Numbered from the stretch's first letter, positions 45,256-58,666 are shown. The stretch is 64,000 nt of DNA from Austropuccinia psidii (GCA_023105745.1 JALGQZ010000020.1:2922501-2986500); one strand, 5' to 3'. A program made the numbers and translations. The notes: generated by a model from the sequence alone, not told the origin.

Positions 45256-48200
45256 CAGGGGGCTTCAGTTATTGCTGCAAATGACACCACTTACTTTTAC
45301 CGATTTCCTTGAAAAACCATCATGAAAAAGTGCAATATCCGGAAAAAGTAAAGTTCATTTCTGCCATCCCCCAATTGATATCCAAATTTTCAGGACAGTT
45401 CTACCTGATGTTCACTTATACCTGCGCAATAAAAAACCCCCAAAAATTCCCTTTTTTTTCCAATATCAATATTGATACAGCTTACAGACAGACTCATCCA
45501 AGACACTAATCCAATTACAAATGGAGAGACCTCCTCAGTGTTATGGCTCTAATTTTTGATTTTAAGAAATACTTGTGGGGCTTTCATAAGTCAGTGTCTA
45601 TTTGTTATTCTGGTTGGACCCTAAAAGTTAATAATTACTCCTTCAGCTCACAAAGAACCATTTTTAACTGAAATTGGGAGCTTCCTTGACACATAAGTGT
45701 ATTTGAGCATGACTCTCATAAAATGGGTAAAAGAGGGGACATTTCTCATGTTGTACTTACTAGATGAATCCCCAAAATTGGAACTTACAACACCATCCTA
45801 TTTATCAACCTTGGGATCCTTAATTCAATGGCAATGTTCAGCCAGCTGAGATAAGGTCAAGGGAAGGGTTTTTTTAGGAGGATTCACTGAGGCAGAAGGG
45901 TAAGCAGCATTTCAACTCTTGTTGTGTGGACCACTGTCACCCTGGAATGGAAAATAACAACTTGTTCAATGTGCCTACCTGAAACTCTTGTTGGAAATTG
46001 CAGAATGTGGGCCCACCTCCTCATTTTCATGAGGAAATAAATTAACTTCCACCCAGTCCCACACTGGAACAATTATTCACCTCAGACTCACCTGTTCAAA
46101 ATTTACCTCAACAACCACTCAATTCTAGTGGGCTCTCACAGGGGTGGAGAGGTTTCAATTGACCCCTTCATGATCAGGAAGTGTTATTATCTAGGAAACA
46201 ACCCAATAAAGCAGTGGTAAACCCACCATGGGTGCAAAAAAAACGAAAAAAGCGCCAAGAAGAAGGCCAATTACAACAGCAATCTGAATTTAACAGAAAG
46301 GGATTTTGTCAAAATCTGTACATACATTGAATAAAAAGTAAATTAAAACCATATTTTTGGGAAAAATACAAAGACCAGTTTTGGAGAAAATTTAATTACC
46401 AGAACAGCTGAATATGATCTGTTTGAAGGGTACCTGTACTCATTGAATCCAGGCCTAGAACTCAATTTTTGATACTGTGCTCAAAGGTTTAGTACATATA
46501 AGAAATATGTCATGACCAGGGATTGGGCTAGACAAACAGGGGCTAGGCTGAATGAGGAAAAAGTTGGAATGTCCATTTCTCAAAATATATGAATTATTTT
46601 TCCTTGTTACAAAAGAATGGATCAAATATTTTGAAACAAATCAAAAATTGAAAGACTGAACAAATTTGACTCAGCTCTACCAGAAACCATTATTGTTGTA
46701 AGTGACTCAGATAAGGAGTTGGGCTCAAATTCTTGAGACCATACAGACTCTGGGATGTCAGCATACAAGCTCCAGAAAAATAATTACAACAAAAGAAAAA
46801 ACCATAAGGAACAGCACTCACCCAAAACTGGAAAAATAGGTCCAAAATATGTACCACTCCAAATGGCTGGTACATCAAAGAGGGCTTGAGGAAACATGTG
46901 TGAGGTCTATTAAAAAGAATCCCATGAATAGAATTATACAAGGATTCAGTTTTTTGGTGATTTTGTAACTGTGAAAAGCAAACAATGGACCACCAATTCA
47001 AATTATTGAAAAAAGGCATGAGAGAGGGATTACAACTTGAAAAGAGCCCAATTTTTGAGGCACATTGGTGCATGAATACACAGTCTGATCATGATTATTA
47101 CTTGTAAAAACTCAAGCTGGATCAGCAGTTATTGATTTAGAGGGAGTAAATTGCAGCTGAAGCACATGTTAAGGAGAAGGAAGCCAATCTGGTAATGGGT
47201 TGTGAGCTCATGCTGTCAGTAAAGTATCACAAAGAAATAGCAATCTTAATGAAGCTGGTATAAGAATTCTGGGTGTTTTACATCATAAAAATTTGATAGT
47301 ATCCTTTTTGGTTTTTACTGCGTCTCCACTGTGGTTATATACATTTCTACCTGGTTTTTCTTCTGAAATGTGATCATCAATTATCACTTCTACAGCACTT
47401 ATACAGTGCAGTGCTCATTCTAATGTGGCTTCATCTTAAAAGGGCTTCTGGTAAATTTCATTTGCAATAATCATATAGAAAAGTAAAACTATCACAAAGA
47501 GAGAGCAGAATTTCTCAAATAAATCCATTCAAGTGTAAACAAAAGTCCTTAATGGAATTCCCATGTGTCTGATCCAACATTTGACCATCAACCAGTTGAT
47601 TAATGTTCAGCATATTGTCTTCAACTGGAAAATTTGCTTGTTCCCATTCCTTGCCATAATGGAGTAGGATTTTGTGCAAAATTGCACAGACATACCCCCA
47701 CCAATTGATATGTACTATATCACCTGCCTTTTTGTATCGCAAGCACAGGTTTTGAAGGGATTCCCAATGCAATGTTTAATACATACACAGGCCTGGTCTA
47801 TGTAATAGTTGAAAGAACACCTGTAATTACTATTTTCTGCTTCCCCCTTATAACATGGGATGCAGCACATGCCCAGGGGGTAAGCAGAATCAATCAAAAG
47901 ATATTCTCCTATGAGGATCATATGTGTTAGCACTAACATGAGCTGAATTATCTGTGTAGCCCGCTTATTACTCACCAGAACTGAAAAACTCATCAGGCCT
48001 TGTGAAGAGCCTCATTTGTTTTTACATAGAGCCATCACCACAGGAGCCAGGCCAGCCACTCAGGAGCACTGTGATGCGCTTGTGGTGATCACACGCCAAC
48101 TGAACGTTCAGTGAGTACAGAGATTTGTAATCAAAGAATAATTCACCATCAACCCCTGGTCACTGGCAGAGAGGGATGCATGTCCCATCCAAAAATGCAA

Positions 48201-49107
48201 GTCAACCACCAGGAAAGCCCTCTCCTGCCAATTTCATTGAGATTAGGCCAACAAAGATATGTTAGACCCAGAGCTATAATTGCCCCAATAACTCAGTGAA
48301 ATGCCTCAACCAACCCTCCATGGCTCATTTGGTAAGTCCTCACCAATTTCCCAACAGAAGATCCATTACTGTTGCTTCCAAGTCTCTCCAAGGTCATTGC
48401 TAATTGGAAGCAAATGTCTAATTGGGAATAATTGCTATTATTCTGAAACATCTTGTTGTCCTTGATTAGGTTATAGATGTAGAGAAACCCTGGTTTTGTC
48501 ATCCACACAACCTGATTGAAATCAGAATTGTTCATACTGAAGAATTCCTCCAATTGCAGTTCTCCCCTTGACATTTGCACATGATTGATTGTAAAATATC
48601 TAAGTTAAAAGAAAAAATAAGTTCAATAATAAAGGATAACAATGAGCTACCTCCCATCTTTTTTGAAAGTCTCTCTTGATCATATCATCCAGTTGTACCT
48701 CCCAGCTTAATAGCCATTCAATCATCAGTGCAATGATTGGGCTGTTGCAACCTAAAATTGTCCCAATGTTTGGCAATTCTGGGAAAAGTAATATTTCAAT
48801 CCAGCGGTCCAAAGTATGTGCATGTCCTTTTTTCTTCTTTTGCATTAATTCTTTAATGAAGTGCTGATGTCTAGATCGCTTGGGCATCAAATATTTTCTC
48901 TCGGTAGTGTCGTAGGGAAAATATTCGGAAAAGTGAAAAGATTGGGAAGATTTTTTAATCCACTGCATCAAAAGAATACCAACTGCAGATTACCTGATTT
49001 CCAGCAATGCCACTGAGATACCAACCAATCCGGCATGCCTGATTTCAATATCAGTCAGACGGATTCGCCAGTATCTCAGGGCCATTTCCGGAAATAACTG
49101 AAGCCCC
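45256..49107 (-). mobile_element. PIF/Harbinger-like DNA transposon, decayed
   Basis: The ends carry short inverted repeats: GGGGCTTCAGTTATT near 45259-45273 and its complement at 49093-49107. TAA occurs on both sides (45253-45255 and 49108-49110), the 3-bp duplication typical of this group, although the left end has extra bases before the repeat. A broken Harbinger-type transposase lies on the minus strand at 47515-48971. The part from 45256 to 47514 shows no convincing gene and may hold remains of the accessory gene. Confidence 0.65.
47515..48971 (-). pseudogene. Harbinger-type (DDE_Tnp_4) transposase, frameshifted
   Basis: The minus strand starts near 48971, with a basic segment (MPKRSRHQHFIKELMQK). 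After a likely intron near 48600 it reads RGELQLEEFFSMNNSDFNQV and TLERLGSNSNGSSVGKLVRT. The helix-turn-helix and first catalytic segment are disrupted near 48293-48000. The C-terminal core reads GEYLLIDSAYPLGMCCIPCY and FNYYIDQACVCIKHCIG, with the catalytic Asp in DSAYPL. A final part (47772-47515) has INWWGYVCAILHKILLHYG. Frames change at least three times, so it is dead. Confidence 0.8.
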
Positions 49108-50888
49108 TAATGATCCGTAGAATTTGATAACTACTGTCTCATACAGTTCATGTGTGGGATTGGAGAAATCGGAGACTCAACGGAAAACTGATAAGAAATA
49201 GTTTATTACTTTACTGTATTTCAGTAAAAAAATATTTTCAAGCTAAGGTTGAGTATTTGAACGAATTTAAATCTAGAATGCATACATTCATAATCAATCA
49301 TATCAATCAAACTTGGATGATCATAGACTTGGGTGGAAAGGTGGCCTTGACTGCATATAAGCTATGTGAATGTTTAATATCACTAAGATGCAAGTCAAAA
49401 TGTTGAGATATAGTCATAGCCTATCGATAACCGCACGCCTAGCGCTTGTTGATAGCGATCGCATTGATAATTATACTGTACAGTAAATTACCCTTGGTGC
49501 ACATTTGAAAGCAAAGAGAAAACTGAAGACAATTTTTTATAAGATGTTTTTCAATTAAAATTAATTTTGAGCTTTGAAGTTTGATTTATATCTCAAAATT
49601 GATTAAATTGATGAATTTGACTTAGCTTGAGAGGATTTTATTTATTGAATTTTGGTTAGAAACGTCCATCGTACAGTACAGTACAGTACCAGGTATTTAA
49701 AATTTCTAAATTTAATTCGGTGATAAAAAGCTTAGTTTTTTGAGGTTTTATTCAATCGAAATTTTTAAAGTGGAGGGAGGCGCTAAATAGTAAATACTGT
49801 AATAAAATATATGACTAATTTTCCAAGAAAAATAAAATGATCTCCACCGACCGAGCCGCTGCAGCCGCTGCAATGTGACAAAAATGTCAAATTAAAATTA
49901 ATTTACGAGGATAAAGTTTGTTTTTTTTGATCTAGAGTATTTTTCAAAAATTTTAAACTATTTTTATTCAAATTTGAAGATGAGTACTGTGCAGTGTGCA
50001 GCAATGTTGCTGTGCAGTAGATTATATAAGCCGAATACGGTCAATTATGAAAATTGAATCAAATTTAAAGTTCAAAATTTAAGATAAATTTTAAAATAAA
50101 GTTTTTATCACTCAATTTCACTCCAAATTTCACTATGATCGACAATTACTCTCTTGGTAGACTACTGTTTATACAGTACTGTAAATAAAAACTCTTGACT
50201 AAAATTTTACAGAAATTGAGTTTATTGGTTAAAGTCAAAATTAATTAAAATTACCCTATTATTTTAAATAAATTTTCAAGGCCTGTCTGTCTTTTAAATT
50301 TTTGAGACTTTAATCCATTTTATTCAAACTTTAAACTAAGCTAGAGTACTAATCTAAAGATCAAATACTGTATGTAGCACAATGTACAGTACTGTACTGT
50401 AACTGTTTTACAGTACAGAAAGCCACTTTACCCACTAAACTCTGCGGCGGCGCTTTGAAATATTGCCCATAGGATAGGAGTGACTGTGTCATTTTACACT
50501 CACATTACGCGCATAAAAATTAAATCCCTTAACTGTTTTGCACTCTTTGGTTATCTTGGTCTGCCAACTTGCCAAGGGGTAATTCTCACTCATCACTCCT
50601 AGGGATTGGTTGGTTTGATGTTAATAATCATCCTATTTTTATTTAATAAGCGCTACTCTACTCCCTATTAATAAAATCTGCCGCTGGCTACTTACAGCGT
50701 CATTAGGTAAATTATTGGTTACAGTGATTGTTCACTTTTTAGTTTGATTAGTGAACTCAAGCTCAAGAAATTCGAATTATCTCATTCTTCATCCAAATTT
50801 TTAGTTTAGGAAATCATTCAATTTAAGAGTTTTTTAAATTTTAATACCATCGGATTCTGATCTTTTTAATCATTGGAGAAAATTAAAT
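49108..50888. other. Intergenic DNA upstream of the permease
   Basis: No gene is seen. It contains many copies of TACTGTA and ACAGTA (for example near 49478, 49671-49689, 50171, 50367 and 50385-50416). There is a short CpG-rich patch near 49430-49460, and isolated GATA or TATC words near 50471 and 50548. The segment close to 50888 is presumably the permease promoter. Confidence 0.55.
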
Positions 50889-53800
50889 ATGAATTTTAAA
50901 CCGTTCAATTCTACTAGGGTTGTAGAACAACCAAGCTCTCTTGATGAGAAGAAACACTCACATCAACTTATTAATACATTCGAGCAGGATTCTTCTTTTA
51001 AAATCAATCCAGTTTCAACTTCTAATGATGGTCATGGTCAAATGAAGAGAAAACTTAAACAAAGGCATATCTCTATGATAGCCATCGGTGGTTGGTAGCT
51101 TAATCAAAACGTTAAATTTTCTATTCCTTAAATTAAATTAGAAATATAACAAAATAATTCATTCATAAATCCTGAAATTATTCCTCTTAGAATAACTAAA
51201 ATTCTCTTCTATTTTGCTTCCAACTTAATCAAATCAATTACTCTAGGTACAATCGGTACTGGCTTATTCTTGGGTTCAGGTGAAGCTTTAGGCCAAGGTG
51301 GTCCCGTAGCTTTGATTCTTGGTTATACCATCATGGGTTAGTTTATCTTATATATCCTTCTGAAATTATCTTGATTTAGTATTTTGGATCTCCTGCAGAA
51401 TTCTTATTCAATTTACTTTAAAAAAACATTTTGCCTTTACATAGGTAGTGTCGTCTATAGCATGATGGTAGCTCTTGTCAGCCTTTGAGATCTTTATTAT
51501 AATCTTCATTTCTATATACATCCATTCCAGTCACCTCCCTCATCTTACACCTCTTACTTTTTTTTTTGGTTTGCCCGCCATTCCTCTCAATAGGGCGAGA
51601 TGATCACAATGTATCCAGTGAGCTATCAACTTCATTTTTTCATATCATTCCATCCCTCTTTCCGAAGGAACAAAACAAAAACTATTCTTGTTTTTCTCAT
51701 CCGCCTTTGAAATATCAAATCTTATCTTAATAGGTCACGGGTTCCTTTATGCACTATGCTACTCGGTTTGTAGATCCAGCATTAGGTTTTGCACGTGAGC
51801 ACTTTGTTAACCACGAGGGAAAAACAAAATTATCAGTCTCATCAGATTTACTAAAAATAAATTCAACCTTCAAATCCAAATTTGACCTTATCTTAAAAAA
51901 ATTAAATAAAAGTTGGTTGTAATTATTGGTAAACGATCTTTTGTTCTCGATTGAAAACCTCTCAGATTTCCATCCTCTCAACTACTAAAATTGATCAATT
52001 AAGCTAATCAGGCATTTCATGACTCCAGGTATGGATTCGCGATTTCTTTGCCAACTGAAATAACTGCCGCTGCAATTGTCGTGGGTATTTGAAAATTAGT
52101 TTTTTAAATGCAATATCAATAATTTTTCTTATAAAAAAATTTATAAGGCTGAAGAGGAATTTGACAATAAATCAAAAAAAAAAAACGTATTTTTTTAGGT
52201 TCAATACTGGACAAAAAGCGTTAACGTCGCCATATGGATTACTATTGTGCAAACTCTTTTCTTCAATTTTTGTACCATTTTTTCATCTATTGACTAACTT
52301 TTTGTCGTGAATTTCTGGTAATTGATTGCAATTTTGATCTTTTTGGTTAAAATAAATTTTAGTTTTTATTTACTATAACTGCAATAAACTTTTTTGGTGT
52401 CAAGTGGTTTGGAGAAGTAAGTTTGAATTTTATATTGAAAACTTTTTTATCTATTCTTTTATTAGAAAACAAATAAAATAAAATAAATCATATCAATAGA
52501 AACAAGAATCTCTCATAAACCTAAATTCTTAATTTTTTCAATTAAATCTCAAAAACATATGTTAGGCGGAATTTTGGTTTTGTAAGTAATTTGCTTTCAA
52601 AATTACGTTTTTTTTCTGAGATTTTCAAATTTTTCAAGAAAAAGGAACTCAAATGAACAGTTTTTTTCATTCCATTTCAATTTTTTTTTTCAAAAAAAAA
52701 AAAAGCTGCACTCAAGGTAACCGCAATCGTGCTACTCATCTTAGTTGGTATTATCATTGACTTGGGTAAGTGCCCTTTTTGATTTTGCCTCCCAAAACTA
52801 TGTTATGAGAAAACCATGGGACTGATTGATTTGATGTCACTTTCCTTGTCTGAATCATTTCAGGTGGCGGACCTAATGCTGATCGTATTGGATTTAGGTA
52901 ATACTTTCTAAAAGTCTAGGCGAAATATATTTAATTTCCCCAACTCTGAAATTTCTGACATTCAACCCAGATATTGGGTTAATCCAGGACCCTTCAATCA
53001 ACTCAAAGGTATCCAGGGATCAACCGGTCGATTTCTTGCATTTTGGAGCGTTTTCCTCCAATCTTCCTTCTCATATTCGGGTTAGCAAAATGGCGTTTGA
53101 AATGGGTGAAATTCTTCTCATTTAATTTCTAACCACCAGTGGTGTTTTTTTAGGTACCGAAATTGTTGCCTTGACCGCCGGGGAAGCTCAGAATCCTAGA
53201 AAAACAGTTCCAAAAGCCATAAACAGAGTTTTCTATCGAATCTTGTTATTTTACGTGGGTGGAGTGTTAGTAATCGGCTTATTGGTGCCTTATAACTCGC
53301 CAAATCTACTGGGTGGTACCGGTACCGCCACTTCCTCTCCTTTTGTTATTGCTATCAAAACCGCGGGAATCACAATCTTGCCGGATATAGTGAATGCTGT
53401 TATTTTAGTAGCAGCCTACTCTGCTGGAAATACTCAGCTATGTAAGTCTGGGTGCTCAATTACCAATTTCATCTAGGTTTGTCAAAGTATTTTCTCAATC
53501 ATTGCGTTTATTGGGGTTTGATAGATGCCGGATCTAGAGTTTTATATGGTTTAAGTTGCGATAGGATGGTTCCAAAAGTCTTTAGCCGCTGTACCGCCGG
53601 TGGTTTACCCATTGCTAGTTTAACTATTACTGCTGTTTTCGGCTTTCTGGCTTACATGAACGTGAATACCAACGGTTCTACGATATTTGATTGGTTTTCC
53701 AACATCTCTTCAATTACTGGTCTTATTACCTGGTGGACAATCTTATTAGTAAGTTTATAACCCATTATTTTTTACCTTCCAGGTAGATTAAATGCTCAAC

Positions 53801-54276
53801 CAATTGAGGATTTTTAATTTACAAGTCCTACATTAGGTTTCTTGCTGGGCTTAAGTATCATGGAATTGATCGAAATAGCTTGGATTATAAAGCACCTTAC
53901 CAACCGTGGTTATCTTACTTTGGTATCTTTATGATTTCTTTGATAATTTTTTTCAATGGTTTCAAAGTCTTTCTGGTCAACAGCTGGTAAATGATAGCTT
54001 TAATTCTAAGTTTTGAACTGAGTCATGTTTTAACCTTAGACCATTCTGTTTTTTAGGTCAACTTCAAAATTTATTTCAGCATATATAACACTCCCTATAT
54101 TTATTGTTTTTTTTATATCATGGAAATGTTATCATAAAACTAAGTTTGTGAGAGTGAGAGACATGGACTTTGAAACTGGTCGGCGTGAATTTGATTTGAT
54201 GGCTGCTGAAGAGGAGAAGAAAATGGTTCAGCCAATTGGAAAACTTCAAAAGTTTTTGGATTGGGTTCGTGATTAG
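50889..54276 (+). CDS. Amino-acid permease (AAT/YAT family), 17 exons
   Basis: Exons are 50889-51090, 51247-51336, 51445-51476, 51594-51617, 51734-51794, 51913-51928, 52029-52080, 52199-52246, 52363-52416, 52566-52581, 52706-52765, 52864-52897, 52971-53080, 53154-53441, 53525-53748, 53826-53986 and 54057-54276. All introns are GT-AG, and the sum is 1,692 bases: 563 codons plus TAG, the usual size for this family. After a hydrophilic N-terminus the first helix begins HISMIAIGGTIGTGLFLGSG, followed by YSMMVALGEMITMYPVTGSF, the SLPTEITAAAIVV segment, NFFGVKWFGE, and the loop GTEIVALTAGEAQNPRKTVP. The C-terminal tail is cytosolic and charged (RREFDLMAAEEE). It would import amino acids across the plasma membrane with protons. 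The conserved GWNYW reads GCNYW (Cys139). It looks functional and is probably the only host gene here. Confidence 0.93.
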
Positions 54277-55360
54277 TATATGCTTTAACAAACAGATAGG
54301 TGGTCTGACTAGCTTCTGTCAATAAATTTCAGCTGATGTAAAACCTAAAACTGCGAATTACGTACGAAACCGTCAAGACAATGCAAGCAGGATAACTCAA
54401 CGGTTTCAAATAAGAATGCAGCAAACAGAAAGACACTGTGAGAATAACAATAGATGGATGAGCATTAGCTTTCAACAAAATTTCACCTTGACTGATTAAG
54501 ACTTTAATTAAACAATATACAAGATACCTGAGTATTTTGATGCTGCGCGATTGCAACTTTTTTTGTTTTTGTATTGCCCAAGAGCTTTTGTGCTTAACGC
54601 TATGTAAGGGAAATCCACAGGAAAAGAAGGCGTAGAATAATATTTCAGATGTATTATTTAGTTTCAAATGCTAAACTCTGATGCTAAATTTAGTACAATA
54701 TTGGGATCCTAGTTTTAAAAACTCACTTTATTTTACTTATTTTGTAATATAAAACAATGAGTAACAAAAATTGGTTATCCAGTTTAATCAAGATAACAAT
54801 ATCTTGAGCGTTTATAATTTTGATTTATGTGGTTCTTTTTTTTGAAAACATGAGTCCTTCTCTGCCGATATACTTTCACAAATTAAACTCTCTTTTCAAA
54901 GAATGAACAATGGATTTTTTCTTCCAACAAGAAATATCTAGCTAAATCTGATTTATCTATAATATAATAATGTTTAAACTTTATCTTGGTAAATGATAAA
55001 ATTATTTTGGTCAAAAAAAACCAAAATGGTAGATGACAAATGAGTAGATGGTCAATTTGCTTTGAATATATTATATTAAAGTTTAAAATCAAAATTCTCT
55101 TCAAAAATAATCCTAAAAAGAACATATAACGATGATAGGACTAATATACCTATATTACTCTTATTATTATATGAATAATTCAATTTATTCAAAGAGAGTA
55201 AAGGAGAAATTACATTTCAGTTTGGGGCTCTCTGAAACTCCAAAAAAGGGTTTTTTTTTGGAGTCCATTAAAATTTTTGTTTTTGTTTGAAAAAATGCAA
55301 TAAAATGATTTCACTTTCTTTTACATCTTTTTTTGATGGATTGTTTGATTTCTGATTAAA
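54277..55360. other. Intergenic DNA downstream of the permease
   Basis: AT-rich sequence with no gene. The first part is presumably the permease 3' untranslated region. Hydrophobic open frames on the minus strand are AT-driven. Confidence 0.5.
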
Positions 55361-55890
55361 AAGAATTAAATAAATGAAAAAAAAAACATTTTATTTTATA
55401 TTTATAATTTTTTTAAAATAAAAATCAAAATCAAAAATAAAATAAAAATAAATTCAAATGATAATAAAATAAAAATAAAAATTAAAATTAAATAAAAATA
55501 AAAATAATATAAAATATAAAATAAAAATAAAATAAAAATAAAAATAAAATCAAAATAAAATAAAAATAAAAATAAAATAAAAATGAAATAAAAGTAAAAA
55601 TAAAATAAAATAAAAATGAAATAAAAGTAAAAATAAAATAAAAATAAAAATAAAAATAAAATAAAAGTAAAAATTAAAATAAAAATAAAAATAAAATAAA
55701 ATGAAAATAAAATAAAAATAAAAATAAAATAAAATAAAAATTAAAATAAAAATTAAAATAAAAATAAAAATAAAATAAAAATAAAATAAAATAAAAATAA
55801 AATAAAAATAAAATAAAAGTAAAATAAAAATAAAATAAAAATGAAATAAAAATAAAATGAAAATAAAATAAAAATAAAATAAAAAACCAA
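55361..55890 (+). repeat. Long AAAAT/AAAATAAAAT low-complexity tract
   Basis: About 500 bp built almost only from A and T with purine strand bias (AAAATAAAAATAAAATAAA and variants), with rare G and C. It has the look of expanded short repeats rather than a transposon tail. Confidence 0.9.
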
Positions 55891-56782
55891 ATTCAAAACA
55901 AAATATAAGAAAGTCTTAATCTAGAATATAAATTCATTTTGAGATTCATTTTATTTCATTTAGTAATTGACTTAATTTTATTGGGTTTTATTTTGTTTGG
56001 ATTCTAAATTAAAATGAAATTATAAAGAATAGTAATAAGACTTCTTTTTTGGAGGAATTATTTGAATTTTTTTTGTTTATTTTTTTGAATATTTTTTTCA
56101 TTTTTGGTTGTCAATTGAAAGAAAAATAGAATCAAAGGTTATCTCTTTTTGAAAAAAACAAACTTTGAGGAAAAATTCCAATTCATTTCAGCTTTTTATA
56201 TATAATTAATCACTATATTTGAATAATATTTGATTTTCTAAAGTCTCAACATTCCAATTGAGTTTTTGAATAGTATTTTTTAAAAATTAAATCTTTTTGA
56301 TTAAATAAAAAATAATCAAATTCTCAGGTTTCAATGAGATTTTTTGATAGAATGAATTTTAAGTTATTAAAATTTTGAATATATCATTAATTTAATTCAA
56401 TTATTATGAAAGGAAATATTTGTAATTCATAAAAACTAATAATTATTTCAATTAATTTTCAAAATATTCAATACTCAAAGAGGAAATTAAACTAATAATA
56501 GCCCTCTCAAAGTTACTATATAACATTCAAAAAACGTTCAAAAAACACAAAACTTTTTTTTACCCAATTGACAGAATTAATTTTTGGAATTGTGGTGAAA
56601 TAAAACCTCAAAATATGTGTTTTTTTCAATCCCCCAAAACTTGATTTTTTGATACCAAATTGAATATTTTACAAAAAAACATTTTAAACAATAAATCAAC
56701 TTCAAATACTTTTAAACCTACCAAATCTATTATGCTATAATACCACAGAGCTTACAGCAAAGACTAATTTATTATGATTTAA
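55891..56782. other. AT-rich DNA without a gene
   Basis: No coding frame, terminal repeats or RNA gene is visible. Confidence 0.6.
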
Positions 56783-57152
56783 GCATGACCCATTATGCAT
56801 ATGTCATAGAATGTGAAACTGATGGAGAACTTGAAGAAGAAATTTTAACCCTTGGTTACTTATTTGAAAAGAGATACCTGAAGCAAAATCAATTTCACAA
56901 CCCTCTATATATTTACCAAGCATGTGATTTGGGAAGCTTACCATATGAATAATTTAGAAAATTATATCAAACATCATATTCTAGCTTTTGAGATCTTGTG
57001 AATCTTAAAAGCCATTATGAAGTCTCCAAGAATAATTCAAAGGTAAAGCAATATGATATCAACATACAGTTTTCTGTAGCACTATTATTCCTAGATGCTT
57101 TTGAGCCTTTGAGATATGACCACATCCAAAAAAGGGCACAAAATATTTTCTG
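56783..57152 (+). pseudogene. Harbinger-like transposase fragment
   Basis: The plus strand reads VIECETDGELEEEILTLGYL, then FRKLYQTSYSSF and DLVNLKSHYEVSKNNSKVKQ and INIQFSVALLFLDAF, with two stops (at about 56951 and 56991). This matches the N-terminal, helix-turn-helix side of the fungal Harbinger-type transposases. It is cut off near 57152, before any catalytic residue. I cannot find terminal repeats. Confidence 0.6.
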
Positions 57153-58666
57153 AAACTTACTTTAAGAATAAAAATCAAGATTCAAATCTTGCAAACAAGT
57201 AAAATAAGTAAGAAATACATAAAAGTTAATAAATTCTTTATTATCTCAAAGACAAATGAGTAAAAATGTTAAATGAATTACACAATTGGATTTTCATCCA
57301 AAAAGGCATATATGGCTCTTTTATTCCATACTTTTAAACCCAATACTTACTGAGATACCTGGATATATACAGTTATATGATAAGTGCATATATTAATGGT
57401 TTTTAGCTCATATATTTTGGAATTCTCATGATAAAGACCTTTATCAGAATTAAAGTTATCAAAAAATAGCTTTAGAAGTACAGGTATAGGTTTAATTTGG
57501 GAAATCATAAATGAGGTTAAGAATAATAAAGGGAAATTGATCAAAATAGTGATACCAGCTAACCACTTAAAATAAAAAGTGGTCCAATATTGAAGAAAAA
57601 TATATGTTAAAATTCTAATAATTCATAATTTAATAATTATATAACTTTATCATGATATTAAAAGTATAAAACTATTAAATCATGTTTTAAAGTCTAAAAT
57701 AGTAGAATTTTACAGAAAAGAGGAATTAAAAGAAAAATCATTAAAAATAGGGTTTTGATAATTTAATGAAATCCTCTTGGAACCTTAGTAAAGAAATTTC
57801 AAGATATCAAAATTTATTCTCTAAATTGAATTTGTGTGAAAAACTTGAAATTAATCAATGATTAAATTTAAGGCTTAAAAATGATCATTTTTGATCTTTA
57901 ACTGTAATCTTATTTTAAGCTTAAAAACTCAAAAAGAGATGAAAATGGTGGGGCTTGGTATTTAATGATTAAAACTAACTTAATCCTCAAAATTGAATAA
58001 TATTCAAAGCTTATGATTTCAGAAAATTATATTTACAGTAATAAAACTAAAATATGGTGTAATAATGAGATAAAAAAGGTTTAATAATGATTTAATCATA
58101 ACCAAAACTTATAATCTTGATCAATTCCAATGAAAAAAATTAGTGCAGATCTTATAGAATGTCTCTAGTAACTATAATTAAGGATCTTTAATATATAAAG
58201 ACCCCTTCTTCCCCTTCTTCCACCTCAGACATATCAAATTCAATAAAATATTAAATAGAAAGGGAAATCAAACTTATTATTTTAAATATAAGTCTTATAT
58301 TATGAAAGAACAAAGCTTCAAATATTAGTAATAACTTTCTTTTAATGTGATCATAAAAATATTTGAATATTATTTGTTAAATTCTTTTAAAAATATCTAA
58401 ATAAACATAAAAATAGTCAAAATTGTATTTTTTTTCTTTTCTTTTTTTTAAATAAATTTTAAATAACTCATAAATATTTTTTTAGGTTTAAAATTCAATA
58501 AAATTATTATTTATTAATAATTCTCTTATTAATATGAATAGTATTTCTATTTATATATAAATTTAATATTGTCAATGTTATTTTTATAAATTCTTTTTTA
58601 TTATTAATTAACAATTTTTAACAAATTTATTATTTGTTTATAAAAATAATAAATTTATTTAAAGAT
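57153..58666. other. AT-rich intergenic DNA
   Basis: No gene is visible. A small pyrimidine-rich patch occurs near 58201-58230. Confidence 0.6.

Noticed and set aside
51901..51935. Reading the permease directly from exon 5 to exon 7 without a microexon
   Set aside because: Skipping 51913-51928 puts the following exon out of frame and drops the conserved NYW segment; including it restores both.
54329..54667. Minus-strand hydrophobic frame of 112 codons after the permease
   Set aside because: It overlaps the probable 3' untranslated region of the permease, has no family resemblance, and such frames are expected in AT-rich DNA.
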